From NCBI GenBank assembly GCA_038093515.1, contig JBBPSI010000036.1:103901-167900 (forward strand): a DNA stretch of 64,000 nt, written 5' to 3'. Below the pieces are notes generated by a model that did not search any database, was not told the origin of the DNA, and saw only the letters and a program-made list of their open reading frames with translations. The translations under genes were made by a program, and so were the position numbers. Below, piece after piece: positions 1 to 11,303 of the stretch (its first letter is position 1; the number at the start of each line of letters is the position of its first letter). Origin of the DNA: Butyriboletus loyo. Taxonomy: Eukaryota; Basidiomycota; Agaricomycetes; Boletales; Boletaceae.

Positions 1-199
1 GGGCTTCGAGAGCAACTACAGCAGCATCGCACACTGTTTGCGCGTCGGGGAAGTTGGTGATAACGATCGTGAAGAGACAAGCCTATCCAAGCCAATTGCG
101 GAAGAGGGTCAACAGCAACCATGTGTGCGACCAGAAGGGATCGAAGGTAGTGTCGGAGAAGGCGAAGAGACTGTATCCAGACTTGGGATGCTTGAAGAC

Positions 200-1760
200 G
201 ATGAGAAGTTCAACCTGTATGAGCACGAGCTGCGTGGGAAGAATATAAGATGGCTCGAGAAAGGTCAGAACTTACAAGGTCGCCGGAGCGCTTGAAGCGG
301 TCCAAGAACAAATGAGCAAAGTTGGACAGCCGTACAGGCTTGCATGGATGGCCATCAGGAATGAATTTCACCGCATCGAAATCCACTTCTCCAGGTCGAC
401 GACATCGAGTCCTCGGAAGCGCTGATAGCGAATCGACAATGAGTTGCCCAGGTTGTTTGGCCATGAAACTTTGAAGGCTTGTCTTGATGGTCATCAGGTG
501 TGAACCGCACTGCATCCTTTCTGAACAAAACTGATTTCTGCAGATCAACGTCGTCTCCAAAGTGCCTATAGCGAGTCAACAACATGTGGTCGAGGTCGTC
601 CAGCCACGAAGACCTGTCAGGATGGGATGGCTGTGAGAGATGGATTGTACTACAACCTCCATGGAAATTACCCTCTCGGGATCGGCATGGGCATCGAGGC
701 ACTCGAACCGAACGCAGAACAAAATGCGAGGGTGGTCCAGCAAACCAGGCCTCGAGGAGTCCGGATCGAACATCCATTACAGCACAGCGTCTAGCCTTTC
801 AACCCCTTCCCATTGCCCTCAACGTCATCTTCAGTGCCTTGGGGATCCTTCGTCGACGGGATCAACCCATGCGCCGCAGTGCTGCCGAGTGAGTACTGCT
901 GCGCGGTACACACAGCTATCTGCCGGAGCAACATCCATAACTTGTCGGAGGAGACTTCCACCATCTTCCCCGTCCGCCTCGTTGCGTTGCCTCTGGAATC
1001 GAACTTTAAGAACTATTCCGAGACTGAATAGCGTGAACGTGTGATCCAGGTGACTACACGAGCGGAGACCAAGCACAGCCCGATACAAATCGATTGGCAT
1101 GTCAAGAATGGGAGATCCGTCGTTCACTCGGCAGTAGGCCAATTTAGCAGAGGCTAAGTTGAACACCACGGTGGCGCGACTGGGTTCTCCTCCCCATCAC
1201 TTTGTCTCAAACATTTGGTAACTATGGTATTTAGGTGCACGTAAGCAACGGAAATGGTGCTACTCACGATGAAGCTGACCGCTACTGTCAAGAAATTTGC
1301 CAACAGTGGTTTCGAACGTACGGAGAACCTCTCCGTCGACCAGGGTTCGTCCCAAATCAAACGATGCAAATAATGTAAGATATCATCGATGACCGATCCA
1401 CGGGGCTTAAACCTCGTTGACCAAACGGCGAGCGACGTGAACACGGTAATGACTCACGATACAATCTCGTCGTCCCACTCGATCACATCCTTGCCTACCG
1501 ACACCGGCCTGTTCGACGTTCGCTTGGTCACGTTTTTACTCTTTACCGCAACGTAGAACCCAACAGGGATACGCCTCAATTTGATGGTAACATCTGTTGC
1601 ACGAATCCCTATCCCACATATCAGCGTTTGCTCGATTTTCTTCGTCGCGGAAATCATAGTCATGCAGAACGGGGGGGGACGCAGCATGGACAAGGGTTTT
1701 GTATTCTGGCGCCGAGTGACACGAAGCATAGATGACGCAGTACCACTGCATTACCGCTGA
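200..1760 (-). pseudogene. Decayed C2 / TPR (CHAT-type) protein relic
   Basis: Read on the minus strand, this stretch resembles the N-terminal half of the large C2-TPR-CHAT proteins that are abundant in Agaricomycetes. A C2-like segment lies at about 1454-1610 (RRIPVGFYVAVKSKNVTKR followed by VEWDDE-like residues). Two or three degenerate tetratricopeptide units follow at about 780-210, with the usual signatures in broken form: HPDRSSWLDDLDHMLLTRY, RHFGDDVDLQKSVLFRKDAV and FIPDGHPCKPVRLSNF. The units lie in two reading frames and stops separate the blocks, so no continuous protein remains. A catalytic CHAT domain would lie left of base 1 and cannot be seen. Assignment rests on recalled repeat consensus. 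It could instead be a real gene with many introns, but the frame changes inside a repeat unit favour a pseudogene. Confidence 0.45.
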
Positions 1761-3124
1761 CAGGGAGCCGGCGCCTAGAGCACGTCCGAACCAATTCGGA
1801 GCACTCGAGTACGTACTATACTTGGTCCAGGGCAACTGACCAGCACCATGCCTCCTGACACTTTTTGTTGAATTGAAAGAGGTCGTATCAACGTGGCCAG
1901 CCTGACCGTACGAAAAGCTGGTCTGAAGTGAGAATAGGGATAGGCTCGGTCTGAATGATTGGCAAGATCTGTGGTTCAGGCGTTCATTTCCGGTTGAAGC
2001 GTGAGAAAGTTCAGCGCTCAGCCTTGCATATTGGGGGAGTTCATCGTGGTGTGTTCACTCTGTCCTCTGAATCGAGAGCACAGCAAAGCGCCCTTGTGGT
2101 CTTCCAACACCGTCAAATGCGAACCCCAAAATGTCATATGAGGCTCATTCATACTGGAATTGAAACCCTTGTGGTTGCACACGACCCCCCTCCAGCATTA
2201 CATAAAGATCGCTGGTCCTTCTCCAAGTTCACGCAGTGAATTTGGAAAGCCGGTTTGATGATGAGTAAATTATACGCCGAAAGCTACTGAGGGTGGTCTG
2301 GTACCGTGTGACGTGCCGGACTGCTAAGTAGTCTTGTAACCGGTTGTCCGTCTATATCGTCGATGGTCAATTTGAGCTCATATACAAGGCCTGGTCGATC
2401 ATCATCATCATTGGGTCCGCGGTTGGTGAGATAGCGAGGCGTGTCGTGAGCCCGGGGAACAGTGTCAGGTCAATATTATAACCATCATATCTGACCGTCT
2501 TAAACGGTTGGATCGACAGTTTCGCGTTGCCCTGATTGTTGTACGGTACTTAGTTGACACGGCACTCCAACCAATATAACGTTTTCCGAACGAGTCGGTC
2601 GAGATTGCACCTCCAGCCCACCCAAGGTGCCTCAGCGAAGATTTCAACGTGAAAAAATCAATTGTTTATCCGTAGAAAGAAAAAAAGAAAGCAATAGAGC
2701 CAGGTTACTTTCGAGTGGTCGTGAACAAGGTCGTAAGGTGCAGAAGAGTAAAGGATCAACAATATAACGAGCGGGCCACAAAGAGAGAAGCGCCCCAAAG
2801 TAAGGGTCACGAAATATACGTCAGCGTTAATCCGAGCAGGTGATCGTAACAATGTGATGAGGGAAAGAGAGAGTGGGTGGGGTACTAAGTAGAGTGAATT
2901 CCACACGATCGAGAGGATAGTTATGCAAGAAAAGTAGGACGGTAGCGATCAAAGAAAAGAGAGCAATTGTGCCAACAGACGCTTCGCCGAGTCATCCGTG
3001 CCGCAATGCCATTGTCGTAGGGTAATCGGTAGGTAAAAACGGGGATGGGTGTCACCACATGTGGGACCCAATCGTGTTCCAGCGGGATGAAACGATAGGA
3101 CAAGGAAACGACATTCGTATGTGT
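1761..3124. other. Intergenic, no gene recognised
   Basis: Only short random reading frames on both strands, with no start or splice arrangement giving a recognisable protein. The right end is probably the 3' flank of the Rrm4-like gene, whose stop codon is at 3125-3127. Confidence 0.4.
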
Positions 3125-5977
3125 TCACTTGCCGCCTTGGGACGCCTGCACGAGTAATGCCTTCTCCTTCAGTACAGAAGGGTAGCTATTCATAAGATGC
3201 GCAAGCGCCCGGAGATCGTCCTGATCCAACAACGCAATAGTCAATTTAGGCTAGAATAGTGATCGTCAACATTCAATCTAATGATAGCAACAAAGGCTGG
3301 TAAAGCGACTTACCGCGCCCTTGATGCCATACGTCTTGATGGCTCGGAAGCTGAGAGTAAAACGATCACCCCAATGAGTACGCACGGAGAACCTAAGGAA
3401 AAAAGGTACACACAGTTTATCACCGAGCTGCTGTTTTTGGGCCTGTATAGGTTTGTCGAGGAGTCCGTCGATGAACTCGTCGGTCGCCTTCACAACTAAT
3501 GGATCAGCCTTGGCCAATGGAAGGCCAGTCGCCGAAGAAGAGTTCGCGAGCTTGATGATCTCTGCAGCGGGCATGCGCGCCAAAGAAGCGATCGTATGAG
3601 AAGTCGAGCTCGGCGTCACAGGTACAGGTGACGACGCTGCAGACGGTCCACGTGACGACAGCGCAGGTGTTTGCGGCGAGTCCTCGACCGTGACAGTGGA
3701 AATCTTCTTTGCCTGCGGCGTGACAGGCACCGGTGCAGCGGACGATTCAGCCTTGGGCTCTTCTTCCGCATCAGAACTGTCTAAAACCATCTTTGCGTCC
3801 GATATCTTGGCTCTAAGTACCTCGACGTTGAAAAGACACATCGCTCTCTCGCGCTTTGGCAAACTCATCAGCAATTCCACAAGTTCAGTATGTCTAGATG
3901 ATTCGATCTTGGCAACAGCAGCAACCATACGATCCTTCTCGGAGCCGGGCGGAACAGAACCAGATGGCGAGGAAGTGCGTGGAGGCGTAGATAGGGACGC
4001 AGAGATGGAGATAGGAGTCGAAGGATGTTCAGGAGCTGAAGCAGTTGCAGCCAGTTGTGTCGGATCCAACAGACGGGAGTCTTGAGAATTCGCGGGCGAT
4101 GGTGACTTGGCGGAGGACGGTGTTTTGGGTCTCAGCGCTGCGCGCGCACTGGCAACCTGTTCCGCGAGCTTGGCAGGGTCCTGGATACCTGCCACGACTT
4201 CGCTCAGAGATAGGCTGACAAGAGACTCGACGACCGCGTCAAGTTCGTTCGCTGGAACACCCTCATTCGCTTTGATGCGTCTGCTTAGTTCACCAGTGAG
4301 AACCTCTTTTCTGACGACAGGTGAGAGCGCCGCAAGATCATCATAGCGCATGGGGAGATTGAGGGTACCGGAGAGCGCCGCCTGTAGCGCGTGAGTCTGA
4401 GGTGAAGCAGGCGCGAAGTATACTTACGTTATAGTAGCTACCAGACCCTCTCCTACCCCTATCAGGGCGATCGAGTCCAATGACAGGAGAACCGAGCACC
4501 GACGAAGGATACCGGGGACTAGAGAAACCGACATAACTCTCACCACCCTCACTTGCGGTCGGGCTTGTCGCACCACTAGCGTTCCGTGGGTGGCCATTAT
4601 GACCGAAACGTTGAGCCAATTTCTCCTGACGTAATTGCTTGGGTTCGTGTAATCTGACAACAAGCTGTTTGGAACCAAACAGCATGCCGTTCATAGCATG
4701 CATCGCCGCAGCCGCTGCAAGTGGCGATCAACAATGGTATGCTCCAATATTGTCTGAGGCTAACCTTGATCGGGTGTTTGGAAGGAGACGAAGCCGAACC
4801 CGCGACTCTCGCCGTTTTCATTGCGCATTACCCGTGCACTGAGAAATGATCGAACAAACGAAACATGTAACAATATATGCAATTACCTGACGATTTGTCC
4901 AAACTAGATGTACCAATGAATAAAAGATAAAGCCCAAGAGAGTGAGTACTTACCTGACGGAAATGAGTGAAGAGTCCATTCGAATCGATCTCCGGGTCCA
5001 AATTCTGTTTGAGGAAACACGTGTCATGAAGGTATGGTCAAGAATGAGCGCATTCTAGAGCCACCTTGCAGAATAGATTGCATGGATCAATAAGACCACT
5101 GTGACTACTTGAACCAGGTCCACTCAAAGGGGCGAGTTGAACTTGTTGTCCCGGGCCATGGACAAAAATAGGGCCCCGGGGCGGAGTACCAAATGGATGA
5201 GCACGAGGAGGGGAATACTGTGAAGTATTAACTAGCGGAAACCCAAATAGGAATGTATTACCTGTGTGGGGTAAGGATACACAGAGCCAGAGGGTATGAA
5301 GGTGGGAGCGTGAGCACTAAACTCGGTGGCGCTGCCACTAGTCCTCCTGCCCTGGTATACTGTTACAGCGATATTTTGACCTTCCACTTCGAAGCAATGC
5401 ATCGCCTCCTCGGCAATGCGTGCATCTTCTTCGCGCCAAAACTCTACGACACCGGAATCACTTCCAAATCCAGTCTGCGTGCGAACCGATGCGAGGGCAC
5501 CATAAGATCGGAAAAGGTCATACAGCTGGCTATCGGAGAAGCCAACCGGAAGATGCTTCACGACACGCGGCAATGCGGAGGGTGGCGGAAGCGATGTGGG
5601 CGGTGAGGTTGGGGGGTACGGTGACAGAACGAGAAGTACGGGGGGTTGAAGGCCTTGAATGGGACGCGACTGCAAAGTGGCCAAGGCTTTTTCGGCTACG
5701 AAAGAGAGTGTTGATAACCAGAGACACATCACACACGATGAGTGATCACACCTTTCTCGAGGAATTTGAACTCAATCGTTCCAGAGAGCGGGCGGCTGCT
5801 TTCGTCGCGTGGGATATTGGGTCTGAAGGGTGCACAAGACTGAAAGGTAATCGCGAGATTTTCATCCGTGACATAAGGAGGCAGATTGGAGATGTACAGT
5901 AGGGGGTCGTGAATATATGGATGGAGCTGTGGGCCATCGCTTTCTTGCAATGGAGGGGAGGCATATCCAGAAGCCAT
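3125..5977 (-). CDS. rrm4: Rrm4-like RNA-binding protein (3 RRM + MLLE domains)
   Basis: Ten exons by eye: 5977-5752, 5695-5262, 5217-5065, 5004-4954, 4903-4887 (17 nt), 4838-4765, 4714-4428, 4396-3414, 3350-3314 and 3250-3125. They sum to 2388 nt, or 795 residues, close to the roughly 790 recalled for Ustilago maydis Rrm4. Three RRMs fill the N-terminal half (about residues 26-97, 118-190 and 262-337). The third has a clear RNP1 (SRGFGFVSF) and ends in the PABP-like KQLRQEKLAQRF. After a Ser/Pro-rich linker come MLLE-type helical blocks at about 427-500 (RKEVLTGELSRRI, SLSEVV), 568-620 (SLPKRERAMCLFN) and 735-795 (APKLTIALLDQDDLRALAHL). Three RRMs plus C-terminal MLLE is the Rrm4 layout. In Ustilago, Rrm4 carries mRNA on endosomes along microtubules, with MLLE binding the adaptor Upa1. 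Function here is inferred from that layout. The start is ATG at 5977 in good context (AAAGATGG). The alternative is another PABP-like protein, but PABP has four RRMs and one MLLE. Confidence 0.85.
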
Positions 5978-8900
5978 CTTTGATTATCGGCGACGGTCGT
6001 CTGCCTAGATGAAACTGAAAGGAATTAATGGGTTATGATCCTGGATAAGACCTTGAAAAGCGACGTACCCTTTGGCAAGCCAACAGCCCGTGCTGGACGT
6101 CAAGGTGCTGGTCAACGCCTGGATGCTGCTGGTGCCACCAGAAAATTCGCGGCGCGTGGAAACATTACGTCAGCAACCCGACCCTGCTAAACACTGCCTC
6201 AATATTCTCCTCAGAACAGTGCTTGAGAGTGGGACAGTACGGCGATCGTAAGTTCACGTTTATGCTAGACCATCCCGAGGTAAGTGATAATTTGATTCCG
6301 GAATCCGTGTCTCTCCGTGCAAAGAGGGGGGACTCATTCGTCATGTGCCGCCTGAGACGTTCGATTGGTGAGTGATTCACGCTGATACAGTGACTTTTGA
6401 AAACTCTAGGATCTATAACACACTCAATTGTCTCGCGCAGTAGCAGCATACGATAACCCGACCTTTGACCCTTGAGAATTTCTTGCCTCACGACCGACCA
6501 GCAAAAACAACCCTGTTGAACTTGAGATTTCTCCTGCGGGCTGGAGAGTCCAATCTGCCACTGGCAGGAGCAGAGGCTTCATTATTTTAACAAAAAGACT
6601 AGTCTATCTTGGGCTGTGAGGCAAGTCTTGAAGGCCGTCGCAGCTAGAACTCGTGCCAGTGCCGCCCTGTGATGGAGTTCGCATAACGTGGCGCTCCTTT
6701 GTGTAGGGCTTCAGATTTGCGGATTGCCACATCGCAGGTCGCCCTTGCGGACGATTCCCTCTCTGTGGATTTCCCCTCTGCATTTGCAGCGTATCCTGGC
6801 CGAATGGAGTTGGGCGATCTGACATCGCAACTGATTTTATGAATTCATTTGGCCAACTATCAACCGACTACGCCATTCTAATACATTAAACTGCAGCTGC
6901 CGGTAGCTAGGTGCACCCGCGTCATCGCGATGGACGTCCCGTGTCCATACGGTGGCGCACAGGTGGCAAATGCAATGAAGTCACTAGCTCAGCGAAACAA
7001 TGAAGCCAACAGGTGAGAAATAAAGAAGTGTGTGTAGATGTTCGGGCGAAAAGCAAGGAGGGGGATGGTTGGGCAGAGAAGAAAACTGCATGCGAACACG
7101 ATCGTGTCGATGATACATTCCCCACAGATGCCCTGTAGCCCGAACATCGGAACACTTTAGGGTATGGCCAACGTGAGGCGCCAATGTCAACGTTCTCCTG
7201 ACCATAGCCAATGCCATAAACATGGCAGATGAACAGCATGTGTACGCGGCGGGACTAGTCCCTGTGGGAACCGAGGGACTGTAGAGGCTACAGCCCATAA
7301 GGTGAAGACAACCCGTTACCGGACTGTGGGCTACGACCAATGTTTCCATATGAATATCCTCCGTCCCAAAGGGGGTTCCTTTGTCGAGGTACGTCTGTGC
7401 AACCGTCATCTTATGGTCACCGGTACCCATACACAATTTCCGTGACTCATGGTTTTATTTTTGTGCGATAAGATTGCTTTGGTGTGTTTACGAGACTGAA
7501 TGTTAAAGCTGATGCGGACCTTTACCCGTGTTCCGCGAGACTCAGGGCATGATGATGACTTCACGTGCTTCATCTATATGCTGCGATGCAGACAAAGTGC
7601 TCACGATCATGAGAAGATGTCTCCATTGCGGAACACGCGGAACCAGGCTGTCCCGGGTTGATGTTGAGGCTGTCGTGATGCAAATGAACACCTCGATTTT
7701 CGAGTGGCGTGGAACAGATAACACGACTACGATCATGATTACAGTTTACAATTATTTTAAAGTGCGTGGCATTTGCGATGGAGTTATTTACATAAAGATC
7801 GTGTTGGATTGGATTGTTGTTCGAGCGTCAACCCTTCTCTGATAACACATGTCACTTGTAGACACTGATAAGTGTGACATGTGTATGTGAAGAACGACAC
7901 AGGGGGTCGTGTTGATGGTCAATCAAGAGATAGTTTATACGATACACCCCGCGTGATTTCGGTCACAATGCTCTACGGTCAGATGCGTGTTTCAGCCTAT
8001 TGCGCGAACCCATTCGTCGAATGATGCGTCTTCAGGGGTACGCAGTGGGAACACTACAAAGGTGTCTAACAGAACGCGGAACTTGTGCTGATTGTTTGAT
8101 GTCGTTCTGTAGGTCTTATTTAGCCTCGGTGTTTTCCGAAGTGAATCTTTGCGTAAACCAGCCAATGAACTTGCCTTGATTTTAGGAGAAACTCAATTTA
8201 GGAAAGCCCTGGCGTTTGTGGTGTGGTTTGGCTACCTATTAAGAGCGGGTGTCGAACATTTAGAACGAGGAGTTTCAGGTACTAAACGACTCCGAGTCGG
8301 ATACACTCGCGTCATGTTTCAGTCGTGCAATCGCGCTGAACTGAGTGGGCGTCGCTCGCTGCGGACATTCTTGTTCATTAGCGCGGTTTACAGCTAGGCA
8401 CAGCACTCTGTGACCCTCGCGGGTTGTTGCGTTTACCCACAGAAGGGAAGGGTACACATCAAAAGGAAGTTTCCACATGACCGACCCATTAATAGGGTCC
8501 GTGTGCAGGAGTGGCGGTTGGTCATCCGGTCATGTTTTGCTAGGCAGGCAGGCAGAATTATTTCGGGGGGCAGATGTCATCCATGGTCACTGATGCACGG
8601 TGGGTCAGCAGAACCGATGGTGGGATGGTGGTCGATGATCGTTACGATGAGCTGCTTACCACCTCGTGGACATCGATGACCGTAAACGTCACCTCGGGTG
8701 GTTGTTTTTCTGGGAGCTTGGTCATGATGTCGCGTCACTGCGAGAGCCAAATTACTGTATTCCAGGGGATTTGGGGTCGTCGCGTGCAAAGTCAGTGGGG
8801 TGATGAATCCTCCGCGTGCGCAGTCCTACCTCGGGTTCTTCCTTTGACCAATGAGCCATCGAAGAAGACGCGTCGTGTGGAGATCTGGGGGCGCATGCAA

Positions 8901-9258
8901 TTCATAATTTCATCGAGTAAATATAGGCCGAAACGGTGACTTTAGAAATAACTGGCCAAGAAGGGATATGAATTCTACACTTGTCGACGACTTATTTGTG
9001 TCGCGCACATTTTTGCGGGTGGTATAAAGATAATTATTTTTATCGGTGGACGTGTCGGTATCGCTGACGCAAAAGGCAATTTGAGGGCGGTTTCCCAGAC
9101 AAATTTCCGTTTACGTATTTGTTTGGGCGGGTCTGTTTTCGGTAGTTTTGGAAAGATATGGCCGCGTCGGAGATCTCGCCGTAACAGGAACATGATTCTT
9201 ACGACCTCAATCGCCTCATCTCGTCATTGCCTGCGGGCTGCTCATCCGACAGTTGCAG
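5978..9258. other. 3.3 kb with no supported gene
   Basis: Many short frames on both strands, none with a recognisable domain or convincing splice pattern. The left end should contain the 5' UTR and promoter of the Rrm4-like gene, and the right end the upstream region of the oxalate decarboxylase gene. No long repeats, tRNA-like cloverleaf or LTR termini were noticed. Confidence 0.4.
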
Positions 9259-9266
9259 TATAAAAG
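9259..9266 (+). promoter_or_regulatory. TATA box of the oxalate decarboxylase gene
   Basis: TATAAAAG lies 95 bp upstream of the chosen ATG (9361). This would put transcription start near 9290 and give a 5' UTR of about 70 nt rich in C and T, as is common for highly expressed secreted fungal enzymes. Confidence 0.6.
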
Positions 9267-9360
9267 GGTCGTCCTTGCAAATGTGTTCCTTTGTGTGTAA
9301 ATTTGTCAAACCCCCCTCCCCCTTCGCCCGGTGCTCCCAGTATCATATCCAAATATCCAA

Positions 9361-11303
9361 ATGGCGCACTCGTGGTCCCTCCTTTCTTTCCTAGTTCTCA
9401 TTGCTTCGGCCGTTGCTCAGTCCAGCCCTTCGGGGTCCTCTTCTGCTCCTGCAGCTACACCCACTGTACCCTATGCCAGTAATGACCCAAACTATTGGCT
9501 ATGGACAGCGAACTCGAACGACCCCAACCCAGAACCTGTTCGTAGCGGACTAGGGGCTAGTATCCTCGGTCCGCAGAATCTCCCACTCGAGATAGAAAAC
9601 TCGGATGCGCTTGCCCCTCCAACGACGGACAACGGTGCCGTGTGAGTAGAGTTCATCGATCTTGGCTTCGTCTTCATACTGCTTACGTGCGGCGTTGCTG
9701 TATAGTTCAAACTTCAAGTGGCCATTTTCTCTAAGTAACAGCCTTCTCAAGACAGGTGGTTGGGCTCGCCAGCAAAATGGTCTGTGCCTCCATGTAGCTT
9801 ACCTAAGCGAGGTGTTGATTGATTTTTAGTTAACCACATGCCGGTCGCTACTGCCATCGCTGGCGTAAATATGCGTCTAGAACCCGGCGCCATCCGGTGA
9901 GCATTGTCAAACAACCCTGACTGCTTGCGTGCTCATTGACATGAAGTGAAATGCACTGGCACAATGATGCTGAATGGGCTTATGTGATCTCAGGTAACCT
10001 GCGAGTCAGCTGTTTGACTCCCCAAGGACAGATATACCTCCAGGATGTGGTATGTCATGATGCCGTAATACATTTTCCCATCCTGACTCCACCAGTCTCC
10101 TGGAGATTTGTGGTACTTCCCTGCCGGCTACCCTCATAGTATACAGGCCAAGAACACCACTGCTGAAGGCGCCGAGTTCCTCCTAGTCTTTGACAATGGT
10201 GCCTTCAGTGAGGACTCTACCTTCTTACTCACTGCAAGTGTTCCTCTCGTTTTTCAATATTTTTTCAAATAAACTGTTGTACAGGACTGGTTGGCGCATG
10301 TTCCAAAGGAAGTTATCGCCAAGAACTTCCAGGTCGATATATCAGCGTTCGATCACATCCCAAGCAGGGAGTTGTACATCTTCCCTTGTATGCCATCATA
10401 ACACGCCCTTGTTGACTTTTCTGACCCGTCCATTTTGTCTTAGCTACACCCCCTCCCGAAGATGTGTACAGCGACATGGTTGTGCCAAATAACACACCGT
10501 TGAACTATACATTCCCCATGTCCAAGTTGAGCGCTACGAATGCACCTGGAGGCTCATACAAAGTCGTCGATACCCAGTTGTTCCCTGCAGCTACAACAAT
10601 CTGCGTAGCAGAGGTCACCGTCGAAGTTGGCGGCATGCGGTATGCATATTCCATCTTATACATGAAGATGTGGCTTACTGGCTTTTATGCAGTGAACTCC
10701 ATGTAAGTGATTTCTGTATTATCTATCTCGTCAAGAATCCAACCACCTGTGTAGTGGCACCCAACGGAACCAGAATGGACCTTCTTCCTGTAAGTATGCA
10801 CTTCTATTAGTGGGTTTCTGGTCTGATTCGCCATGCAGCAATGGCACTGCTCGGATCACGGCTTTCGCTTCGTCAACCAACGCGCAGACAACCGACTTCC
10901 AGGTACGAGTTACCAACGTCAGTGGGGTGATTTACTAAGTATGATGATAGGCCGGCGATATCGCGTACATCCCACCTTCGTATGGTTAGTCATTTTCCCA
11001 ACTCTGCCCGAGATCAAACGAACCGACACACTTTATCGCAGGCCACTATATTGAGAACACTGGCAACTCAACCTTGCACTTTCTCGAAATCTTCAACTCA
11101 GGTATGCCCGTCCAAGTCTGTACTCGACTCATTCTCTCATTTTGTCGGTTTCAGGCCAGTTTGAGGATATCTCACTAAACCAGTGGCTTGCGTTGACGCC
11201 ACCTGAGCTCGTGAAAGCCCACCTCAATTTGGACGATGCTACCATCGCCAAATTCTCCAAGGTCAAACAAGAGGTCGTCGGACCTGCTCAGCCAGTAGCA
11301 TAA
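9361..11303 (+). CDS. Oxalate decarboxylase (secreted bicupin)
   Basis: Thirteen exons by eye: 9361-9641, 9706-9779, 9830-9896, 9947-10049, 10096-10233, 10285-10387, 10444-10639, 10693-10702 (10 nt), 10755-10789, 10839-10902, 10951-10984, 11042-11101 and 11155-11303. They total 1314 nt, or 437 residues. The product converts oxalate to formate and CO2 using manganese and is exported. A signal peptide is visible ([20 protein letters not shown]). Cupin 1 has [10 protein letters not shown] and the later YPHSIQ histidine. Cupin 2 has [11 protein letters not shown] and GHYIENTG. These supply the His-His-Glu-His metal ligands of each domain. The lid sequence FSEDSTF keeps the Glu that in Bacillus OxdC (SENS lid) is needed for decarboxylase rather than oxidase activity. 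The intron after 10233 has a GC donor (GCAAGT). Such enzymes handle oxalate secreted by wood- and litter-decay fungi. Confidence 0.93.

Noticed and set aside
6165..8940. Frames of 70-120 codons in the 6-9 kb gap
   Set aside because: Lengths are expected by chance, many begin at non-ATG codons, and none shows a domain or composition like the nearby genes.
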